Below are positions 20,498 through 31,617 of a stretch of 64,000 nucleotides of DNA, in pieces. The position numbers were made by a program, and so were the translations under genes. The DNA lies in NCBI GenBank assembly GCA_016868355.1, contig VGHB01000002.1, forward strand, positions 165,908 through 229,907. Direction: 5' to 3'. The stretch is from Betaproteobacteria bacterium. Lineage in GTDB: Bacteria > Pseudomonadota > Gammaproteobacteria > Burkholderiales > Burkholderiaceae_C. The notes under the pieces were generated by a model. It was not told where the DNA came from. It searched no databases and saw only the letters and a program-made list of their open reading frames with translations. The first letter of the stretch is position 1. Each line of letters starts with the position of its first letter.

Positions 20498-23400
20498 ATG
20501 AACGCTCCGCTTTCCCTTACCGCACTGGGTGATCTGGACGCCGGTTTGGCTGCTCAGGACACACCGCAGCCACAACGCCTGCGTGAAATCCCCTACAACT
20601 ACACCTCGTTTTCCGACCGGGAGGTCGTGATTCGCTTGCTGGGGCTACGCGCCTGGGAACTGCTCAGCCGATTGCGTCAAGAACGGCAGACGGGCCGTTC
20701 GGCCCGCATGCTCTATGAGGTGCTGGGCGACATCTGGGTGGTCCAACGCAACCCCTATCTGCAGGATGATCTGCTGGACAACCCTCGCCGGCGCCGCTTG
20801 CTGGTGGAGGCGCTGCACCATCGGCTGCAGGAAGTGGAGCGCCGCCGCACCGTATCGCAAGACGCTGCGCGCGACGCCCTGGTGGGCGAGTTGCTGGAAG
20901 CCGCCCGCGGCAGCGTGCAGGGTTTCGCCCGCTCCTTCGATCTCATGGCTGACCTGCGTCGGAGCACCCGCCGGGCTCTGGGTCGCCACACTGCAAAAGA
21001 CAACATCAAGTTCGACGGGCTGTCGCGTGTGTCGCATGTGACCGATGCCACTGACTGGCGGGTCGAGTACCCCTTTGTGGTGCTGACCCCAGACACCGAG
21101 GCCGAGATGGCTGCGCTGGTCAAAGGCTGTGTTGACTTGGGCCTGACCATCATTCCCCGAGGCGGCGGCACCGGATACACCGGGGGTGCCGTCCCGCTGA
21201 CCTGGAAGAGTGCGGTGATCAACACCGAGAAGCTCGAGCAGATGACCGAGGTGGAGATGGTTGAACTGCCGGGCGTGGGCCACCCGGTGGCCACCATCTG
21301 GACTGAGGCGGGCGTGGTCACGCAGCGGGTGGCCGATGCGGCCGAGCGTGGTGGTTTCGTGTTTGCGGTGGACCCCACCAGCGCCGAAGCCTCGTGCATT
21401 GGCGGCAATATCGCGATGAATGCCGGCGGCAAGAAGGCGGTGTTGTGGGGAACGGCACTGGACAATCTGGTCTCGTGGAAGATGGTGACGCCCGAAGCCA
21501 AGTGGCTTGAGGTGATTCGCCTGGATCACAACCTGGGCAAGATTCACGATGTGGACCAGGCACGCTTTGAACTGCGCTATTTCGATGCCTCGGGCAAGAC
21601 GCTGGAGCGCACCGAAACCCTCACCATTGCCGGCCGTGTGTTCCGCAAGGAAGGCCTGGGTAAAGACGTCACCGACAAGTTCTTGGCGGGCCTGCCAGGT
21701 ATCCAAAAGGAAGGCTGCGATGGCCTGATCACCAGTGCTCGTTGGGTCGTGCACCGCATGCCCGAGCATGTGCGTACCGTGTGCCTGGAATTCTTCGGCA
21801 ACGCCAAGGACGCTGTACCCTCGATCGTCGAGATCAAGGACTACATGTTCGAGCAGGCCAAACGGGCCTCGGCCTTGGGCACCGGTGGGCGCGCGGGATC
21901 ACCGGTTCTGCTGGCGGGACTGGAGCACCTGGACGATCGCTACCTCAAGGCGGTGGGCTACACCACCAAAAGCAAGCGTGGAGGACAGACCGCCTCGGGC
22001 CTGCCCAAGATGGTGCTCATCGGTGACATCGTTGGAGACGATGAAGATGCCGTGGCGCGGGCGGCCTCTGAAGTGGTGCGCCTGGCCAACGCCCGAAGCG
22101 GTGAAGGCTTTGTGGCGGTCAGCGCCGATGCGCGCAAGAAGTTTTGGCTTGACCGCAAGCGCACTGCCGCCATCGCTCGCCACACCAATGCCTTCAAGGT
22201 CAACGAGGATGTGGTGATTCCCTTGCCACGCATGGGGGAGTACACGAACGGAATCGAGCGCATCAACATCGAACTGTCGTTGCGCAACAAGCTGCAGCTG
22301 CTTGATGCCTTACAGGCCTTCCTGAGCAAGGGACAGTTGCCCCTGGGCCGGGGAGATGACGCCGGCGAGATACCGACAGCGGAACTGCTGGGTGATCGTG
22401 TACAGCAGGCGCTTGCCTTGTTGCAAGAGGTGCGTTCCCTGTGGTCGGGCTGGCTGCAGGCTTTGGATCAGGCCCCAGAGGGGGGCAGGCGCACGGTGTT
22501 TGAATCGCTGCAGGACGCCAGCTTGCGTGCGTCGTGGAAGCTTCAGGTGCGCAAGCCGCTTCAAGCCATCTTTGGCGGGGCAGCCTTCGAGCCGATCCTG
22601 CAGGCGTGCCAGCGCATTCATGGGGAAGTGTTGCGCGGGCGGGTGTGGGTGGCCCTGCACATGCATGCCGGTGACGGCAATGTGCATACCAACATCCCGG
22701 TCAACTCCGACAACTACGAGATGCTGCAGACCGTGCACGAGGCGGTGGCCCGCATCATGGCGCTGGCGCGCAGCTTGGGTGGCGTGATTTCCGGCGAACA
22801 CGGCATTGGCATCACCAAGCTGGAGTTCCTTACAGAAGAAGAGCTGGCCTCGTTTGCCGACTACAAGCGCCGAGTAGACCCAGAGGGTCGATTCAACAAG
22901 GGTAAGCTGCTGCGTTCAAACCAGCACCTGGGCGAAGATGTTCGAGCTGCGGACTTGTCACATGCGTATACGCCCAGTTTCGGGCTGATGGGTCACGAGT
23001 CGCTGATCATGCAGCAGAGCGACATCGGCTCGATTGCTGCCAGCGTCAAGGATTGCCTGCGTTGCGGCAAGTGCAAGCCGGTGTGTGCCACCCATGTGCC
23101 ACGGGCCAATCTGCTGTATTCACCCCGAGACAAGATTCTGGCCACCTCGCTGCTCATTGAGGCGTTTCTGTACGAAGAGCAGACGCGCCGTGGGGTGTCG
23201 ATCCAGCACTGGGGTGAGTTTGAGGATGTGGCCGATCATTGCACCGTCTGCCATAAGTGCGCCAGTCCCTGTCCGGTGAAGATTGATTTCGGCGATGTGT
23301 CTATGAATATGCGCAACCTGTTGCGCAAGATGGGCCAAAAAACCTGGCGCCCCGGCAATGCGGCAGCCATGTTCATGCTCAACGCCACCAACCCTCAGAC

Positions 23401-24505
23401 CATCAAGGTGGCACGTTCACTGATGGTGGATGTGGGCATGAAGGCCCAGCGCCTAGCGCATGATGTGCTGAAGTTGGCTGCTCGGCGCCAGACCTTGGCT
23501 CCGCCAGCCACGGTTGGTGCTGCGCCGATCAAAGAGCAGGTGATCCACTTCATCAACAAGAAGATGCCTGGGGGTCTGCCCAAGAGGACCGCACGGGCGT
23601 TGCTGGACATCGAAGATCGCGACTACGTACCCATCATCCGCAACCCCTCTCTTGCATCCTCGGAGTCTGAAGCGGTGTTTTACTTCCCTGGTTGTGGGTC
23701 CGAGCGCCTGTTCAGCCAGGTAGGCTTGGCCACCCAGGCCATGCTGTGGCACGCGGGTGTGCAAACCGTGTTGCCGCCAGGCTATCTGTGCTGTGGCTAT
23801 CCGCAACGCGGCAGCGGCCAGTTCGACAAGGCCGATCAAATCATCACCGATAACCGGGTGCTGTTCCATCGTGTGGCCAACACCCTGAACTACCTGGACA
23901 TCAAGACAGTGGTGGTGAGCTGCGGCACCTGCTACGACCAGCTGCAAAGCTACGAGTTTGACAAGATATTTCCGGGCTGCCGTATCGTGGACATCCACGA
24001 ATATCTGCTGGAAAGGGGCATCACACTGGAGCAAGCCCTGGCGGCACCGCTAGAGGGTCAGGCCCCCAAGGCCGCTGCAGCATATCTGTACCACGACCCC
24101 TGCCACAGCCCAATGAAGCTGCAGGACCCGATGAAGACGGTCAAGGCTCTGGTGGGCCAGCAGGTGCTCAAGAGCGATCGCTGTTGTGGTGAGTCGGGCA
24201 CCTTGGGGGTCACCCGCCCCGACGTATCCACCCAGGTTCGCTTCCGCAAGGAAGAGGAACTGAAGAAGGGCGAAGCGGCGCTGCGTGCATCGGGTATGCT
24301 GCCACTACAAGGCAATGTGAAGATCCTGACCTCGTGCCCCAGTTGCCTGCAGGGCCTGAGCCGCTACGGTAACGACCTGAACAATGGCTTGCTGGAAGCC
24401 GACTACATCGTGGTCGAGATGGCGCGCAAGATCTTGGGCGAAAACTGGATGTCCGAATATGTGGCGCAGGCCAACGCGGGCGGTATTGAGCGGGTGTTGG
24501 TTTGA
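20498..24505 (+). CDS. DUF3683 / FAD-linked oxidase / Fe-S / CCG-domain fusion oxidoreductase
   Basis: A 1335-residue multidomain protein. Domain order is an N-terminal DUF3683 region (to about 170), a FAD-binding PCMH domain ([15 protein letters not shown]), an FAD-oxidase C-terminal domain ([23 protein letters not shown]), two 4Fe-4S motifs near residues 850 and 914 ([23 protein letters not shown]), and two CCG cysteine-rich domains near 1096 and 1227 (LCCGYP, RCCGESG). It resembles a GlcD/D-lactate dehydrogenase fused to a GlpC-like subunit. It probably oxidises a 2-hydroxy acid and passes electrons to quinone; the substrate is unknown. ATG 20498 is preferred to GTG 20471. Confidence 0.88.
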   Translation: MNAPLSLTALGDLDAGLAAQDTPQPQRLREIPYNYTSFSDREVVIRLLGLRAWELLSRLRQERQTGRSARMLYEVLGDIWVVQRNPYLQDDLLDNPRRRRLLVEALHHRLQEVERRRTVSQDAARDALVGELLEAARGSVQGFARSFDLMADLRRSTRRALGRHTAKDNIKFDGLSRVSHVTDATDWRVEYPFVVLTPDTEAEMAALVKGCVDLGLTIIPRGGGTGYTGGAVPLTWKSAVINTEKLEQMTEVEMVELPGVGHPVATIWTEAGVVTQRVADAAERGGFVFAVDPTSAEASCIGGNIAMNAGGKKAVLWGTALDNLVSWKMVTPEAKWLEVIRLDHNLGKIHDVDQARFELRYFDASGKTLERTETLTIAGRVFRKEGLGKDVTDKFLAGLPGIQKEGCDGLITSARWVVHRMPEHVRTVCLEFFGNAKDAVPSIVEIKDYMFEQAKRASALGTGGRAGSPVLLAGLEHLDDRYLKAVGYTTKSKRGGQTASGLPKMVLIGDIVGDDEDAVARAASEVVRLANARSGEGFVAVSADARKKFWLDRKRTAAIARHTNAFKVNEDVVIPLPRMGEYTNGIERINIELSLRNKLQLLDALQAFLSKGQLPLGRGDDAGEIPTAELLGDRVQQALALLQEVRSLWSGWLQALDQAPEGGRRTVFESLQDASLRASWKLQVRKPLQAIFGGAAFEPILQACQRIHGEVLRGRVWVALHMHAGDGNVHTNIPVNSDNYEMLQTVHEAVARIMALARSLGGVISGEHGIGITKLEFLTEEELASFADYKRRVDPEGRFNKGKLLRSNQHLGEDVRAADLSHAYTPSFGLMGHESLIMQQSDIGSIAASVKDCLRCGKCKPVCATHVPRANLLYSPRDKILATSLLIEAFLYEEQTRRGVSIQHWGEFEDVADHCTVCHKCASPCPVKIDFGDVSMNMRNLLRKMGQKTWRPGNAAAMFMLNATNPQTIKVARSLMVDVGMKAQRLAHDVLKLAARRQTLAPPATVGAAPIKEQVIHFINKKMPGGLPKRTARALLDIEDRDYVPIIRNPSLASSESEAVFYFPGCGSERLFSQVGLATQAMLWHAGVQTVLPPGYLCCGYPQRGSGQFDKADQIITDNRVLFHRVANTLNYLDIKTVVVSCGTCYDQLQSYEFDKIFPGCRIVDIHEYLLERGITLEQALAAPLEGQAPKAAAAYLYHDPCHSPMKLQDPMKTVKALVGQQVLKSDRCCGESGTLGVTRPDVSTQVRFRKEEELKKGEAALRASGMLPLQGNVKILTSCPSCLQGLSRYGNDLNNGLLEADYIVVEMARKILGENWMSEYVAQANAGGIERVLV

Positions 24506-24966
24506 GTGTTTCAGCCCAGCCGCAGCCGCTGCGTGCCTGCGCGCTGTGCGAGCCCGATGATGGGCCCGCAGTTCACCCGGTGGCGCGCAGCTTGGACTGG
24601 CGCGTGGTGCGGGTTTTGGATCAGGCCGACCATCCGGCCTTTTGGCGCGTGATCTGGAATCACCATGCACCCGAATTGACCGATCTGGACCCAATCCAGC
24701 GCAGTGCCCTGATGCAGGTGGTGTGCAAGGTTGAGACCGTGGTGCGGCGCGAACTGCAGCCCACCAAGATCAATTTGGCCAGTCTGGGCAATGTGGTGCC
24801 TCACCTGCATTGGCATGTTGTAGCCCGTTGGGCGGATGACCCGCACTTCCCACAGCCCATTTGGGGTCAGTGGCAGCGGGAAGCCTTACCCGCGCATCTC
24901 ATTCGCCTGGAAGCCCAACTGCCCCAGGTCGACCGCGCGATACAAGCCGAGTTGATGAGCCGCTGA
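24502..24966 (+). CDS. HIT-domain protein
   Basis: A 154-residue protein with a C-terminal-half histidine triad [10 protein letters not shown] and the upstream strand [11 protein letters not shown]. It is more divergent than the HIT protein at 4.5 kb and carries CALC instead of the usual CxFC entrance. The start appears to be TTG 24502, overlapping the preceding stop by four bases, so it is probably co-translated with the oxidoreductase. The substrate is unknown. Confidence 0.8.
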   Translation: MSVSAQPQPLRACALCEPDDGPAVHPVARSLDWRVVRVLDQADHPAFWRVIWNHHAPELTDLDPIQRSALMQVVCKVETVVRRELQPTKINLASLGNVVPHLHWHVVARWADDPHFPQPIWGQWQREALPAHLIRLEAQLPQVDRAIQAELMSR

Positions 24967-25007
24967 AGCAACAGCCTTGACTGAACAACGCAACCTTGAA
25001 CCGAGCG

Positions 25008-25433
25008 ATGAGCAGCACCAAAACCCCCGCACCTACTGGGCTCACCCTCCACCAGCAGTCCAAGATCCTTGAGGTCAGCTATGAGGATGGGAATACCTTT
25101 CGCATCCCCTTTGAACTGATGCGGGTGTATTCGCCCTCGGCCGAGGTGCAGGGCCACGGCCCAGGGCAAGAAGTGCTGCAAACGGGCAAGCGCCTGGTGG
25201 GCATCACAGGTCTGGAAACGGTGGGTCACTACGCTGTCCAGCCCGAATTCGATGATGGTCACACCTCGGGGATCTTCTCCTGGGAATACCTGTACTTTTT
25301 GGGTTCACGGCAGACCGATCTATGGGCTGAATATGAGCGGCGCTGCCAGGATGCAGGCGTCAGCCGCGATGCCCCGATGGCTGCTGCCGCACCGGCCGGT
25401 GGTGGCTGTGCCAGCCACGGCCATCAACACTGA
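25008..25433 (+). CDS. DUF971 protein (GBBH-like N-terminal domain)
   Basis: A 141-residue protein whose core ([62 protein letters not shown]) is the DUF971 fold found at the N-terminus of gamma-butyrobetaine hydroxylases and in an iron-sulfur-related family. The tail ends [11 protein letters not shown], a possible metal-binding tail. It lies next to ubiE as in many Burkholderiales. The ATG at 25008 is the first Met with a conserved downstream sequence. Confidence 0.88.
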   Translation: MSSTKTPAPTGLTLHQQSKILEVSYEDGNTFRIPFELMRVYSPSAEVQGHGPGQEVLQTGKRLVGITGLETVGHYAVQPEFDDGHTSGIFSWEYLYFLGSRQTDLWAEYERRCQDAGVSRDAPMAAAAPAGGGCASHGHQH

Positions 25434-25441
25434 GCACACCC

Positions 25442-26173
25442 TTGGCCAGCACCCACTTCGGCTACCAAACTGTCGACGAAGCACAAAAGGCCGCTCGAGT
25501 GCGCGGCGTGTTTGACTCGGTTGCGCAGAAGTACGACATCATGAACGACCTGATGTCGGGGGGCCTGCACCGAGCCTGGAAGGCGTATACGGTGGCAGTG
25601 GCAGGGGTCCAACCCGGCCATCGGGTGCTCGATATCGCAGGGGGAACAGGCGACCTCGCGCGTGCCTTTTCCCGCGCGGTGGGGCCCAGCGGTATGGTCG
25701 TGCACACCGACATCAACGAGGCGATGTTGCGCGTCGGCCGCGACCGTTTGTTCGACGAGGGCTTGGCGCTGCCCACCAACCTCTGCGACGCGGAAAAGCT
25801 GCCCTATGCCCAGGACACCTTCGACCGCGTGAGCGTGGCCTTTGGCTTGCGCAACATGACTCATAAGATCGTGGCTCTGACCGAAATGTGTCGGGTGCTC
25901 AAACCCAGCGGTCGCTTGCTGGTGTTGGAGTTCTCCAAGATCGCCGCGCCGCTGGCCAAGCCCTATGACTGGTACTCCTTCAATATCCTGCCCAAATTGG
26001 GCAAGATGATTGCCGGGGATGCTGAAAGCTATCGCTACTTGGCCGAATCCATCCGTATGCACCCCGACGCCCAAACCCTCAAGGGCATGATGAGGAGCGT
26101 TGGCTTTGGACACGTGGATGTGCACAAACTCACCGCTGGGGTCGTGGCACTGCACGTGGGCATCAAGTGCTGA
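25442..26173 (+). CDS. ubiE: Demethylmenaquinone/ubiquinone C-methyltransferase
   Basis: A 243-residue SAM-dependent methyltransferase for ubiquinone synthesis. It begins [22 protein letters not shown], has the SAM loop [12 protein letters not shown], and the family-specific [18 protein letters not shown] and LRNMTHK. TTG 25442 is the only start that preserves the conserved N-terminus and lies eight bases past the DUF971 stop. ubiJ and ubiB, its usual downstream partners, follow only after manC on the opposite strand. Confidence 0.94.
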   Translation: MASTHFGYQTVDEAQKAARVRGVFDSVAQKYDIMNDLMSGGLHRAWKAYTVAVAGVQPGHRVLDIAGGTGDLARAFSRAVGPSGMVVHTDINEAMLRVGRDRLFDEGLALPTNLCDAEKLPYAQDTFDRVSVAFGLRNMTHKIVALTEMCRVLKPSGRLLVLEFSKIAAPLAKPYDWYSFNILPKLGKMIAGDAESYRYLAESIRMHPDAQTLKGMMRSVGFGHVDVHKLTAGVVALHVGIKC

Positions 26174-26239
26174 GCCTGCGCTGATCCCAAGGGAGATCGG
26201 GAGCAGTGCAACTAGCTCAGACAGCGCCAAGGCGATTGC

Positions 26240-27709
26240 CTACGACCGCCCATAGCTGTCCTCAAAGCGAACGATGTCGTCTTCGCCGAGGTAACTGCCA
26301 GACTGAACTTCAATGATCTCCAGGGGCTCCTTGCCCGGGTTGGCCAAACGGTGCACTTGGCCCAGCGGAATGTAGGTGCTCTGGTTTTCCGACAGCACAA
26401 TCGTCTGGTCGCCGTTGGTGACCTCAGCGGTGCCGTTAACCACGATCCAGTGTTCGGCGCGGTGGTGGTGCATCTGCAGGCTCAGCGAGGCGCCGGGCTT
26501 AACCATGATGCGCTTGACCTGAAAGCGCGGGCCATGGTCGATGCTGTCGTACCAGCCCCAAGGCCGATAGACCTTGCGATGCAAGGCATATTCCTCGCGC
26601 TGGTGTGCACTTAGGGTGCCCACAATCTGCTTGACTTCTTGGCTGCGTGCACGGTCGGCCACCAGCACGGCATCGGGCGTCTCCACCACCACCACATCTT
26701 GAAGGCCCACCGCTCCCACCAGGCGGCTGGTGGCGTGCACTAAGGTGTTGTGGCTGTTGCTGATGATGGCGTCACCCACTGCGACGTTACCCTGCGCATC
26801 ATGGGGGGCCACTTGCCAAACTGCATCCCAGGCCCCCAGGTCGTTCCAGCCTGCGTCGAGTTGCACCATGTGGATGGGGAATACCGAACCCGGGCACTTC
26901 TCCATCACCGCATAGTCGATGGACTCCGAGGGGATGGCCTGAAACAAATCTCGGTCTGGGCGGACAAAAACCTGGTCGGTCTGCCGGGCGTTCCAAGCAG
27001 CATGGGTGGCCTGCGCGATGTCGGGCCGGAACTGGCCCAGCGCCTGCAGCCAATGTGATGCCCGCAGCACGAAAATGCCGCAGTTCCACGAATACACCCC
27101 CTCGGCCAGATAGCGCGCAGCGGTGGCGGCATCGGGTTTTTCCACGAATTGAAGCACGCTGTGCTCGCCCTGCACCCCGGCTTCTGGCGCGCTTCGAATG
27201 TAGCCATAGCCGGTTTCAGCACGATCGGGCTTGGTACCCAGGATCACGATGGAGCCGTCGGCGGCCGCCGCAACGGCGCGCTGCAGCGTTGCGCTGAATG
27301 CGGCCTCATCGGTGACAGTTTGGTCGGCCGGCGTCATCACCAGGATCGGATCTTCGCCACCGGCCGTGGCCTGCAGGGCTGCCATCGTCAGGGCAGGCGC
27401 GGTGTTGCGCCCGACAGGCTCCAACACCACGGCCATTGGCGAAATGCCCATCTCGCGCAACTGGTCCAGCACCAGAAAGCGGTGGTCTTCATTACCCACG
27501 ATGAGGGGGGGCGCCAGACTGATGCCACCCGCGTCAAGTGAGCCCAACCGGCGCACCGCCTGCTGAAACAGGCTGCTTTGATCGTAGGGATCTTGCCCCA
27601 GCACCAAAAACTGCTTGGGATAGGCCGCACGCGACAAAGGCCACAGCCGAGTACCGGAGCCGCCGGCCATGATCACGGGCGTAACAGTGGAAAGGAACTT
27701 TGGGTTCAT
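26240..27709 (-). CDS. manC: Mannose-1-phosphate guanylyltransferase / mannose-6-phosphate isomerase
   Basis: A 489-residue bifunctional enzyme making GDP-mannose for surface polysaccharide. It has the nucleotidyltransferase signature IMAGGSGTRLWPLSR with PKQFL near the N-terminus, and a C-terminal type II isomerase cupin (RPWGWYDSIDHG, PGASLSLQMHHHRAEHWIVV, GTAEVTNGD). ATG 27709 has a strong GGAGG seven bases upstream on its strand; a much longer open frame upstream is shadow of ubiJ. It sits antisense between ubiE and ubiJ. Alternative names are algA and cpsB. Confidence 0.93.
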   Translation of the reverse strand: MNPKFLSTVTPVIMAGGSGTRLWPLSRAAYPKQFLVLGQDPYDQSSLFQQAVRRLGSLDAGGISLAPPLIVGNEDHRFLVLDQLREMGISPMAVVLEPVGRNTAPALTMAALQATAGGEDPILVMTPADQTVTDEAAFSATLQRAVAAAADGSIVILGTKPDRAETGYGYIRSAPEAGVQGEHSVLQFVEKPDAATAARYLAEGVYSWNCGIFVLRASHWLQALGQFRPDIAQATHAAWNARQTDQVFVRPDRDLFQAIPSESIDYAVMEKCPGSVFPIHMVQLDAGWNDLGAWDAVWQVAPHDAQGNVAVGDAIISNSHNTLVHATSRLVGAVGLQDVVVVETPDAVLVADRARSQEVKQIVGTLSAHQREEYALHRKVYRPWGWYDSIDHGPRFQVKRIMVKPGASLSLQMHHHRAEHWIVVNGTAEVTNGDQTIVLSENQSTYIPLGQVHRLANPGKEPLEIIEVQSGSYLGEDDIVRFEDSYGRS

Positions 27710-27783
27710 GGAGCCTCCAGGGACAGATGGTATCGCCAGCTCTTTTGAGGTCCGGCGGTGCACCGTGATGTCAGAATGGGCTG

Positions 27784-28347
27784 ATGTCTTCGAATCCGAC
27801 TTTCGGTGGGGCCTCCGGCATGCGTCAACTGCTCGAGCAGGAGGGGCGCGAACGCCTGATCCTGCTGGCCAACCATGTTTTGGCGGCTGAGCCGGTGGCG
27901 ATGCTGCGGCTGCAGCCCCATGCGGGCCGGCGCCTGCGGGTGGTGCCCGATGGGTGGCCGCGCCTGCTGTTGCTGGTGATACCACAGCCGGCACCGTTGG
28001 AGGTTGTGGTGACCCCTGCGGGCCTGTTGGAGCTGTGCCCGCCGCTGGAGCCTCATGGGCAGCCAGAGGAGCCCGATCTGCAGGTGGTGGTGGACAGCCA
28101 CGACCCCCTGGGGTTGCTGGCGCAGGTGCTTTCGGGCGGAACGCCGCAGCTGCAGTTGGCTGGTGATGCACAGTTCGCAGCCGATGTGAACTGGTTGGCC
28201 GAGAACCTGCGGTGGGATGTAGCCGCCGACGTGGAACGTCTGCTCGGGCCGGTGTCGGCCGATGGGCTGCGCACCTGGGGCCAGGCGGTCAGTCGCGCCC
28301 TGCGCGAGGCGGTGACGCGATTGGGCCGCACGAAGGGGGCGGGTTAG
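27784..28347 (+). CDS. ubiJ: SCP2-domain ubiquinone biosynthesis accessory factor
   Basis: A 187-residue protein with an SCP2 lipid-binding domain. Family resemblance lies in the N-terminal [24 protein letters not shown], and in [28 protein letters not shown] in the C-terminal half. UbiJ is an accessory factor for the ubiquinone hydroxylase complex. Identification is supported by direct coupling to ubiB: the stop TAG at 28345-28347 shares its last base with the ubiB GTG. Confidence 0.8.
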   Translation: MSSNPTFGGASGMRQLLEQEGRERLILLANHVLAAEPVAMLRLQPHAGRRLRVVPDGWPRLLLLVIPQPAPLEVVVTPAGLLELCPPLEPHGQPEEPDLQVVVDSHDPLGLLAQVLSGGTPQLQLAGDAQFAADVNWLAENLRWDVAADVERLLGPVSADGLRTWGQAVSRALREAVTRLGRTKGAG

Positions 28348-29936
28348 TGCGAGGCTCGTCGATCCGTCAGTTCCTGCGCCTGGTGCGCATTACCCTGACC
28401 TTGCTTCGATTTGGGGTGGATGACATTGCGCTGTCCGGCTTTCGCCAGCCCTGGGTGCGCCTGCTGGCCCGGTTGGTAACGGTTGGCCGGCGCTTCGACG
28501 GTACCCGCGGGCAGCGCCTGCGCATGGCGCTGGAGCGCCTAGGGCCCATCTTCGTGAAATTTGGCCAGGTTTTGTCCACCCGCCGCGACCTGGTGCCACC
28601 CGACATCGCCGATGAGTTGTCCAAGCTTCAAGACCGCGTGCCGCCGTTTGCCAGCGCCCACAGCGTGGCCCTGATTGAAAAGGCACTGGGCCGTCCGGTG
28701 GCTGATCTGTTTGCTTACTTCAATCCGGAACCTGTGGCCAGTGCTTCCATCGCGCAGGTGCATTTCGCAACGCTGAAGGACGGCCGCGAGGTGGCGGTGA
28801 AGGTCTTGCGGCCGGGCATGCTACGCGCCATCGAAGATGATATGGCCCTGCTGCATCGGCTGGCGGTATGGGCTGAGCGGGTCAGCAGCGATGGCAAACG
28901 CCTTAAGCCGCGCGAGGTGGTGGCCGAATTTGACACTTACCTGCATGACGAGCTCGACCTGGTCCGAGAGGCGGCCAATGCAGCGCAGTTACGCCGCAAT
29001 ATGCAGGACCTAGACATCATCCTCATCCCCGAGATGATGTGGGATTATTGCCGGGACACGGTCATCGTGATGGAGCGCATGAAGGGTGTGCCCATCAGCC
29101 AAATGGACCGGTTGCGCGAGGCCGGCGTGGACATCAAAAAGCTGGCGCGCGACGGCGTGACCATCTTCTTTACCCAGGTGTTCCGCGACGGTTTCTTCCA
29201 CGCCGACATGCACCCGGGCAATATCATGGTCAGCGTAGAGCCCTCCACCATGGGGCGCTACATCGCCTTGGATTTCGGCATCATCGGAACCCTGACCGAA
29301 GTCGACAAGGACTATCTGGCGCAGAACTTCATCGCCTTCTTCCGGCGCGACTACAAGCGCGTGGCCGAACTGCACATCGAAAGCGGCTGGGTGCCGGCCG
29401 ACACCAAGGTCAATGAGCTTGAAGGTGCGATTCGGGCCGTATGCGAGCCGCACTTTGATCGTCCCTTGAAGGACATTTCCCTGAGCCAGGTCTTGATGCG
29501 CTTATTCCAGACTTCGCGGCGCTTCAACGTGGAGATTCAGCCGCAGTTGGTGCTGTTGCAAAAAACCCTGCTCAACATTGAGGGTCTGGGCCGCGAGCTC
29601 GACCCTGACCTGGACCTCTGGAGTACTGCCAAACCCTTTCTGGAGCGATGGATGAACGAGCAAATCGGTTGGCGGGGTTTCGTAGCGGCCCTGAAGGCTG
29701 AGGCGCCGCGCTACGCCCACATGCTGCCCGAGCTGCCGCGATTGGTGCACCAAAGCTTGAGCCGTGGTGGCGGTGCCCCACGCGAGTCCATCCTGCTGGA
29801 AATGCTGGCCGAGCAGAGGCGTACCAATCGCATGCTGCGAGCGGCCCTGTGGGTGGCGGGGGGCTTTCTGGTGGGACTGCTGGCTGCCCAGTGGCTCGTA
29901 GCCCTGCATGAACAGGGTCTTGGTGGGCCCTGGTGA
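28347..29936 (+). CDS. ubiB: Ubiquinone biosynthesis regulatory protein kinase-like UbiB
   Basis: A 529-residue member of the ABC1/ADCK atypical kinase family needed for ubiquinone synthesis. It shows the KxGQ motif ([20 protein letters not shown]), the Ala-rich nucleotide loop ([11 protein letters not shown]), the HADMHPGN catalytic-like motif and the DFG-equivalent DFGIIGTL. A hydrophobic C-terminal helix ([20 protein letters not shown]) anchors it in the membrane. The start is GTG 28347, overlapping the ubiJ stop. Confidence 0.94.
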   Translation: MRGSSIRQFLRLVRITLTLLRFGVDDIALSGFRQPWVRLLARLVTVGRRFDGTRGQRLRMALERLGPIFVKFGQVLSTRRDLVPPDIADELSKLQDRVPPFASAHSVALIEKALGRPVADLFAYFNPEPVASASIAQVHFATLKDGREVAVKVLRPGMLRAIEDDMALLHRLAVWAERVSSDGKRLKPREVVAEFDTYLHDELDLVREAANAAQLRRNMQDLDIILIPEMMWDYCRDTVIVMERMKGVPISQMDRLREAGVDIKKLARDGVTIFFTQVFRDGFFHADMHPGNIMVSVEPSTMGRYIALDFGIIGTLTEVDKDYLAQNFIAFFRRDYKRVAELHIESGWVPADTKVNELEGAIRAVCEPHFDRPLKDISLSQVLMRLFQTSRRFNVEIQPQLVLLQKTLLNIEGLGRELDPDLDLWSTAKPFLERWMNEQIGWRGFVAALKAEAPRYAHMLPELPRLVHQSLSRGGGAPRESILLEMLAEQRRTNRMLRAALWVAGGFLVGLLAAQWLVALHEQGLGGPW

Positions 29937-30046
29937 CTGCGGCGCGCTGATCACGGACACTACACTTGCGGGCGGAAGCGTCGGTTGACCCTCAACCAGT
30001 TTTGCCCTTCATCCTCCTCGATCACCACTGCTCTGATCCTGCAGCC

Positions 30047-31510
30047 ATGAACACCACACTGATCGTCTTCGTTGCGGCTTATCTCTTGGGTACCCTAGCC
30101 CTGGGCGTATGGGCCGGTACCCGCATCAAGAACACCGCTGACTTTGCCGTAGCGGGCCGCAGCCTGCCCCTTATCATGGTGGTCACTACTACCTTTGCCA
30201 CCTGGTTTGGTGCCGAAACGGTCATGGGGATCCCGGCCAAGTTCGTTCAGGGCGGCCTGGGCGCGGTGGTGGAAGACCCCTTCGGCGCGGGCATGTGCCT
30301 GGTGCTGGTGGGCGTATTTTTCGCCGCCAAGCTCTACCGCCTGAACCTGCTGACCATCGGAGACTTCTACCGGCAGCGCTACGGCAAGGGACTGGAGGTG
30401 TTTTGTTCGTCGGCCATCATCCTGAGCTATCTGGGTTGGGTAGCAGCGCAGATCACCGCCCTAGGCTTGGTGTTTTCGGTGCTGACCAATGGTGGGATGA
30501 GCGAAATCACAGGCATGATCATTGGTACCTTGGCCGTGCTGATCTATGTGGTGGTGGGTGGCTTCTTGGCCGTGGCCGTCACGGATTTCGTGCAGATGAT
30601 CGTCCTAGTGGTGGGCTTATCGGTGATCGCCTGGTTTGCGGCCGACTTGGCCGGTGGCACCCAGGTAGTGTTGGACCAAGTCGCCACACGAGGCCTCTGG
30701 ACCTTTTGGCCTGAGCCTACGCTCACCGATGTAGCAATGTTTGTAGGGGCTGCCCTGACGATGATGTTGGGCAGTATTCCCCAGCAGGACGTTTACCAGC
30801 GGGTGATGTCGGCCCAGGACGAGAAGACGGCCCAACGCGGGGCCATCATTGGCGGGGCGAGCTACATCCTGTTTGCCTTTGTGCCCATGTTCATTGTGGC
30901 CAGCGCCGTCGTGGTGATGGGTGACCAGGCGCTGGAAATGGCTCGTGACGACTATCAGCTTCTGCTACCCACTTTCATCATGAGCCAGATGCCCCTGATC
31001 ATGCAGATCTTGTTCTTCGGGGCCTTGGTGTCGGCTATCAAGAGTACCTCGTCGGCCACTCTGTTGGCCCCATCGACCAGCTTTGTCGAGAACATTCTGA
31101 GGAATCTGCTGCCGCACATGGGCGACCGCCAGCAGCTGCTGGCCATGCGCATCACGATCGTGATCTTCGCTGCCTTGGTGCTGGCTTATGCAATTGCGAT
31201 GCAGGGCACACCCATCTTCGAACTGGTGTCATCGGCCTATCAGGTCACCTTGGTGGGCGCTTTTGTGCCGCTGGTGTTTGGTTTGTACTGGTCTCGCGCC
31301 ACCACACAAGGGGCCATCTTTTCCGTCGCCGCGGGCATCGGCACTTGGATCTTTTTCTTCGAACAGGTCAGTGGCTTGGGAGAGTCGTTTCCGCCCCAAC
31401 TGGCCGGTCTGATCGCCGCCTTGCTGGGCATGGTGGCGGGGTCCTTGTTGCCCCAGTGGCTGCACAACCGGTATGAGTCCGACCACAAGTTGAGCGGAAC
31501 GAACGCCTGA
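30047..31510 (+). CDS. Sodium:solute symporter family (SSS) transporter
   Basis: A 487-residue inner-membrane protein with about 13 hydrophobic segments. SSS features are AVAGRSLPLIMVVTTTFATWFG near the N-terminus, GFLAVAVTDFVQMIVLVVG in the sixth helix, and a GSIPQQDVYQRVMSAQ loop like that of proline/pantothenate permeases. The substrate is not predictable. ATG 30047 is preceded by a 110-base gap after ubiB that holds a TACACT -10-like box near 29960. Confidence 0.88.
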   Translation: MNTTLIVFVAAYLLGTLALGVWAGTRIKNTADFAVAGRSLPLIMVVTTTFATWFGAETVMGIPAKFVQGGLGAVVEDPFGAGMCLVLVGVFFAAKLYRLNLLTIGDFYRQRYGKGLEVFCSSAIILSYLGWVAAQITALGLVFSVLTNGGMSEITGMIIGTLAVLIYVVVGGFLAVAVTDFVQMIVLVVGLSVIAWFAADLAGGTQVVLDQVATRGLWTFWPEPTLTDVAMFVGAALTMMLGSIPQQDVYQRVMSAQDEKTAQRGAIIGGASYILFAFVPMFIVASAVVVMGDQALEMARDDYQLLLPTFIMSQMPLIMQILFFGALVSAIKSTSSATLLAPSTSFVENILRNLLPHMGDRQQLLAMRITIVIFAALVLAYAIAMQGTPIFELVSSAYQVTLVGAFVPLVFGLYWSRATTQGAIFSVAAGIGTWIFFFEQVSGLGESFPPQLAGLIAALLGMVAGSLLPQWLHNRYESDHKLSGTNA

Positions 31511-31580
31511 GGCCTGGGTGTGGCGCGGCGGTCCCCGGCCGCTTCTGGCCCCGCGCCAGGTGCAGCCAGAGCCGTGAACT

Positions 31581-31586
31581 TATACT
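31581..31586 (+). promoter_or_regulatory. Candidate -10 box upstream of fmdB-type gene
   Basis: TATACT at 31581-31586, 32 bases before the ATG, is close to the sigma-70 -10 consensus. No convincing -35 hexamer is present at 16-18 bases, so this is only suggestive. Confidence 0.35.
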
Positions 31587-31617
31587 AGCGGGTTGTCTAC
31601 CATGTCCTGAACCCATC

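Noticed and set aside
20645..21769. 374-codon minus-strand ORF opposite the FAD oxidoreductase
   Set aside because: It lies wholly inside a clearly conserved gene on the plus strand, and the His/Gln-rich translation is typical of antisense frames.
27710..28171. Upstream extension of the manC frame (to 643 codons)
   Set aside because: The ATG at 27709 has a strong GGAGG; the extension is Pro/Ala-rich antisense of ubiJ.
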